Part shown: piece after piece, positions 38,220 to 40,818 of the stretch
How the letters are laid out: every line of letters begins with the position of its first letter
How positions within the stretch are numbered: position 1 is the stretch's first letter
Origin: Planctomycetota bacterium
GTDB lineage: Bacteria; Planctomycetota; Phycisphaerae; FEN-1346
NCBI GenBank assembly: GCA_030602705.1
Contig: JAUVZF010000034.1
Coordinates: 1 to 40,818 of the forward strand
Direction of reading: 5' to 3'
Length of the DNA: 40,818 bases
Notes under the pieces: model-generated
The model's database searches: none
What the model was told of the DNA's origin: nothing
Seen by the model: only the letters and a program-made list of their open reading frames with translations
Position numbers and translations under genes: made by a program

Positions 38220-38300
38220 TCAGATGACCTGCGAGAATATGCCGCCCAACGCCTCGCGAAGAGCAGACTTAACCCGCCTCAGGAGTTCGTCGCGGTCCAT
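38220..38300 (-). pseudogene. Truncated N-terminus of a minimal nucleotidyltransferase (MNT) gene
   Basis: A 26-codon frame starts with ATG at 38300 behind GAGAGGG and reads MDRDELLRRVKSALREALGG, then FSQVI and stop at 38220-38222. The first 18 residues match the usual N-terminal helix of minimal nucleotidyltransferase (MNT/KNTase-like) proteins, which should continue into the GSxARG active site. Here that is lost and accessory DNA begins. It looks like a gene cut off by insertion of the accessory segment. It follows trxA by 63 nt on the same strand. Confidence 0.55.
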
Positions 38301-38363
38301 GGCACCCTCTCGGCCAAGACCCCGCCAGCAGTGTTCCAAGGCATCAGGGACCGCCAGGGTCCG

Positions 38364-38693
38364 CTATCCCAGCGCCGCGTCCAGCGCCGCTTTCAGGTCG
38401 TCCTTGGACGTGACGCCGACGAAGCGTTTCACTTCCTCACCGTCCTTGAAGATGATGAGCGACGGGATGGACGTGATGCCGAACTTGGCGGCGGTCTCGC
38501 GGTTGGCGTCGCAGTCGAGGCTGCAGATTTTGGCCTTGCCGGCGTACTCGTCGGCGAGTTCCTCGACAATGGGTGAGACCATGAGGCACGGGGCGCACCA
38601 TTCGGCCCAGAAGTCGACCAGGCACACGCCCTCGGCCCCCTCGACCTCGGCGGCGAAGTTGGCGTCGGTCAGTTCCAGTTTGTTGCCGGCCAT
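38364..38693 (-). CDS. trxA: Thioredoxin
   Basis: The 109-residue thioredoxin has the active site Trp32-Cys-Ala-Pro-Cys36, a CAPC variant of the usual CGPC, and the cis-Pro loop TSIPSLIIFKDGEEV. The length is typical. It reduces cytoplasmic protein disulfides with electrons from TrxB, encoded 38 nt upstream on the same strand, so the pair forms one operon. Confidence 0.95.
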   Translation of the reverse strand: MAGNKLELTDANFAAEVEGAEGVCLVDFWAEWCAPCLMVSPIVEELADEYAGKAKICSLDCDANRETAAKFGITSIPSLIIFKDGEEVKRFVGVTSKDDLKAALDAALG

Positions 38694-38731
38694 TGGCTCT
38701 CTCCGTTTCCGTTCGATCCGAGTTCCAGTTC

Positions 38732-39751
38732 CTACCAGCCCTCTGCAGGGCCGCGCTCCGCCGCTATCCTCGACCAGGCAGACGGTTCACGAAAATACTC
38801 CTTGACCATCATCGCCGCCAGCGCTCCGTCGGCGCAGGCGGTGACCAACTGCATCGGGGCGCCCTGGCGGCAGTCGCCGGCCACGAATACGCCGCGCATC
38901 GACGTCGTCAACCTCAGCGGGTCGCAGGCGATGTGCCCTGCATCGTCCATATCGACGGCACCACGAAGGAAGTGCGAATCGGGAACCGTGCCGACCAGGA
39001 CGAAGACGCCGTCCGGCCGCATCGCTTCGGTTTCGCCCGTCTCGACGTTCCGGATGGTCACGTGATCGATCTTCGTCTCCTCGTCGCTCCCGACGATCTC
39101 CGTGATGACGTAAGGCAACTTGACGTCGACGTCCTTTTCCTTGGCGGCGGCATAGAGTTCCTCAACGAGGACCTTATCGGCGCGGAATTCGCGCCGCCGG
39201 TGGACGATGGTCAGTTTCCGCGTGAATTGTTTCGCCAGATAAGCGGCATCCTGGACGGCGGTGTTACCGCCGCCGACCACCAGCACCTCCTTGTCGCGGT
39301 AGAACGGGCCGTCACAGGTGGCGCAGTAACTGACGCGGCCGGCCTGCCGCATCTGGCCCTCGCCCGGAACCCCGAGTTGGCGATAGTGGCTGCCGAGCGC
39401 GAGAATGGCAGCCCGCGTCACGTAAGTGCGTTCATCCCCGTTGGCGGTGACCTCCAGCAGCCCGTCCGGCCGCAGGTGCAATCCGGTTGCGGCCTGGCCC
39501 GTGGCAATCTCACCGCCAAAGGCTGCGACCTGCTTCGCCATGTGGTCAATGAGGTCTCGGCCGGTGATACTTTCGTAGCCGGGGTAATTGTCCACCCGGT
39601 TGGCCAGCATGATCTGCCCCCCGGGCAGGCCACTCTTTTCGAGCAGGAGAGTTCTGTACCGGTCGCGTGCGGCGTAAATGCCTGCGGCCAACCCGGCCGG
39701 GCCGGCGCCGATGATGATAACATCGTAAACCTGCTCCGCCCCTGTTTTCAC
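38732..39751 (-). CDS. trxB: Thioredoxin-disulfide reductase
   Basis: The 339-residue flavoenzyme has the FAD-binding DVIIIGAGPAGLAAGIYAARD, redox-active Cys143-Ala-Thr-Cys146, the NADPH-binding VVGGGNTAVQDAAYL with HRRREFRA, and the C-terminal GVFVAGDCRQGAPMQLVTA. The arginine-rich segment supports NADPH use. The start is a GTG at 39751 behind GGGGAGG. It is co-transcribed with trxA. Its promoter overlaps the predicted end of the SNase-like frame. Confidence 0.95.
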   Translation of the reverse strand: MKTGAEQVYDVIIIGAGPAGLAAGIYAARDRYRTLLLEKSGLPGGQIMLANRVDNYPGYESITGRDLIDHMAKQVAAFGGEIATGQAATGLHLRPDGLLEVTANGDERTYVTRAAILALGSHYRQLGVPGEGQMRQAGRVSYCATCDGPFYRDKEVLVVGGGNTAVQDAAYLAKQFTRKLTIVHRRREFRADKVLVEELYAAAKEKDVDVKLPYVITEIVGSDEETKIDHVTIRNVETGETEAMRPDGVFVLVGTVPDSHFLRGAVDMDDAGHIACDPLRLTTSMRGVFVAGDCRQGAPMQLVTACADGALAAMMVKEYFREPSAWSRIAAERGPAEGW

Positions 39752-39771
39752 CTATGGCAGCCTCCCCTTAT

Positions 39772-40665
39772 TCACGGAAGCCCATATTCTAGGGTTGGGC
39801 TGGTTGAAGCACAAGGGCAAATGCACCGCCATAGGTTCGCCGGGTGTGGCAACGATTTCGGGCAGGGCCGTTTGTACGTGTTCAGTGTGCCAAGCGCCAC
39901 CTGGAGGGTGGCACGGTCACGCGGCAGTATGCGTGGCCGTGAGCACGATCGCGCCGAGGAGCACACGGTCACGCTGCGCGTGGCCGTGCCACCCCGCCAG
40001 GGTGGGACAATCCGGTCTTCTGCGCGGCCCGTACGGGCCGCGCCCACCTGCTTGGCCTGCGCCCCCCAGATGCCGCGCCTGTGGCGCCGGGCATCGTCCT
40101 GGAGCAGGAGGAACTCCGCCCGGTATCGGTACGGCCGGTCGGCATCGACCTCGACGAGCCCTTCCTGGACCAAGGTTCTGGCAACGAGTCGCGCCTCGGC
40201 GTACGGAAACCGGCTGTCTTGGGCGGCGTGTTTCGGCGGAAGATAGACCGTAGCGAAGGGAGGTGTGCCGTCGGCAGCCTGTCTGCGCGGCTCGATCTCC
40301 ACGTACACGTCGGCGCCGCTTGGGAGGAGGCGCCGGAGGAAGGCCGCAGCGCGCTGGCGAGCCGCCGGTTCATCCGGCTCCGCAACGCCGGCCAGGCGGA
40401 CCACCCCAAGGTCCCGCAGGCGGACCGAGACGGGGCCGGCTACCTCCTCGATTGCGTCGTAGGCGCCGTGGGCCCTGAGTTCCACGCGAGGGAACCGCGG
40501 CGCAGCGCGCGTTTGCAGCAGGTGCCAGACGGACAGCGAAATGGCCGTCCAGGCCGCGAGCAGAAGGAACCACACGAGGCGGCGCTGCGCTGGACTGGCT
40601 GCAAACGGCCGCCGGCGCGCTGCGTCCGGAGGTACCTGTTTAGCGTGCTCTCGAAGCGATGTCAT
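39772..40665 (-). CDS. SNase-like domain protein with repeat-derived ends
   Basis: The 297-residue frame has an N-terminal transmembrane segment (about 30-47) and a staphylococcal-nuclease-like (OB-fold) domain (about 62-203). The domain contains VRLRDLGVVRLAGVAEPDEPAARQRAAAFLRRLL, VYVEIEPRR, GTPPFATVYLP, LVARTLVQEGLVEVDAD and a final RRGIWG, as in exported SNase homologues. The catalytic arginine pattern is not clear, so nuclease activity is uncertain. The first 11 residues come from the repeat at 40638-40803 and the last 80 or so from the repeats at 39844-40003, running into the trxB promoter. The real protein may originally have ended soon after IWG. Confidence 0.65.
   Translation of the reverse strand: MTSLREHAKQVPPDAARRRPFAASPAQRRLVWFLLLAAWTAISLSVWHLLQTRAAPRFPRVELRAHGAYDAIEEVAGPVSVRLRDLGVVRLAGVAEPDEPAARQRAAAFLRRLLPSGADVYVEIEPRRQAADGTPPFATVYLPPKHAAQDSRFPYAEARLVARTLVQEGLVEVDADRPYRYRAEFLLLQDDARRHRRGIWGAQAKQVGAARTGRAEDRIVPPWRGGTATRSVTVCSSARSCSRPRILPRDRATLQVALGTLNTYKRPCPKSLPHPANLWRCICPCASTSPTLEYGLP
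39786..39814 (-). promoter_or_regulatory. Promoter of the trxB-trxA operon
   Basis: On the minus strand, TTGTGC (39814-39809) and TAGAAT (39791-39786) are separated by 17 bp, with a leader of about 28 nt containing GGGGAGG. It lies inside the last codons of the SNase-like frame. Confidence 0.6.
39844..40003. repeat. Composite repeat: solo GTGTGGCAA end plus GGGTGGCACGG unit
   Basis: A left end of the GTGTGGCAACGATTT family (39844-39866) has no partner. It is followed at about 39905-40003 by a unit of the array seen at 31750-31935, sharing GCACACGGTCACGCTGCGCG and the closing GCCGTGCCACC. Together they form the 3' part of the SNase-like frame. Confidence 0.6.
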
Positions 40666-40803
40666 TTCGACCGAGCCCTCGCCAAAGGCGAGGGCGAGCG
40701 GAGCGCTGTACCCCGAGTGCCCGCAGGAAATCTCGTCTTTCGGACACGCATAACGGCGAGATTCCTCGACTTTTCTTCGCTCGCTCGGAATGACACGCTA
40801 AAC
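40638..40803. mobile_element. MITE-like element, GTTTAGCGTGTCATT family, copy 2 (inverted)
   Basis: It carries the same GTTTAGCG / CGCTAAAC ends and TGTCATTTCGACC / CGCTCGGAATGACA inner arms as the copy at 18451-18602, in opposite orientation, with a partly different centre. It supplies the ATG and first codons of the SNase-like frame. No gene is visible from here to the end of the window. Confidence 0.7.
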
Positions 40804-40818
40804 ACGTTCGTCGGGAGA

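Noticed and set aside
1..40818. tRNA, rRNA or CRISPR arrays
   Set aside because: Intergenic regions were read for cloverleaf-like pairs with TTC-loop sequence, rRNA signatures and spaced repeats; none was convincing. A tRNAscan or Rfam search would settle it.

Overview
This is GC-rich bacterial chromosome with dense housekeeping operons and unusually many short palindromic repeats between genes. Several things point to Planctomycetota, probably a Phycisphaerae-like lineage. There is a 561-residue sigma-70 factor with an extra N-terminal helix-turn-helix half, a SagB-type oxidoreductase, mcsA-mcsB, a cytoplasmic Hanks-type kinase, a 93-residue protein I know only from planctomycete-like genomes, and much secreted protein of unknown function. 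The assignment rests on family memory, not on a search. No rRNA, tRNA or CRISPR array was found.

Layout. (1) 1-8.7 kb: a four-helix membrane protein, two secreted alpha-helical proteins, an OppA-type solute-binding protein, a SagB-like nitroreductase, a DUF3592-like membrane protein, a DUF523 protein and an L,D-transpeptidase. (2) 8.7-13.1 kb, minus strand: mcsA-mcsB-TIM-barrel isomerase, then queD and a hexulose-phosphate synthase/RraA fusion. (3) 13.3-17.8 kb, plus strand: a 93-aa protein, then manA-rluB-thiC-TlpA-like lipoprotein, tightly packed with overlaps. (4) 17.8-21.4 kb: an FtsJ/TlyA-like methyltransferase, a lipoprotein and a two-gene signalling operon (receiver-like protein plus degenerate REC-GAF-GGDEF). 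(5) 21.6-25.6 kb: a central-metabolism run, gap-pgk-rpe-accD. (6) 25.8-29.1 kb: a Ser/Thr kinase, a repeat-filled gap and the sigma factor. (7) 29.1-35.3 kb: a small accessory pair, ribBA, a membrane protein plus LemA, and larE with a ThiI/MnmA-like PP-loop enzyme. (8) 35.5-40.8 kb: trpC, an accessory insert (membrane-anchored Mrr-type nuclease and a membrane protein), a broken nucleotidyltransferase gene, trxA-trxB and an SNase-like protein.

Many genes are preceded by a good sigma-70-type promoter with a 17-bp spacer (lemA operon, gap, sigma factor, mcsA, ribBA, thiI-like/larE, trxB, kinase). Many neighbours are translationally coupled through ATGA or GTGA overlaps.

The most unusual features are structural. 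Several families of non-autonomous terminal-inverted-repeat elements lie between genes, and in places supply stop codons or reading-frame ends (OppA stop codon; both ends of the SNase ORF). A perfect 55-bp duplication of the trpC 3' end flanks the Mrr-like nuclease gene, as in integration at a gene's 3' end. The same accessory block ends in a truncated nucleotidyltransferase gene. Functional oddities include the HPS-RraA fusion without a visible isomerase, a TlpA-like protein with SxxC in place of CxxC, a ThiC with CX2CX3C spacing, a RluB tail running 134 nt into thiC, and a near-leaderless ribBA.
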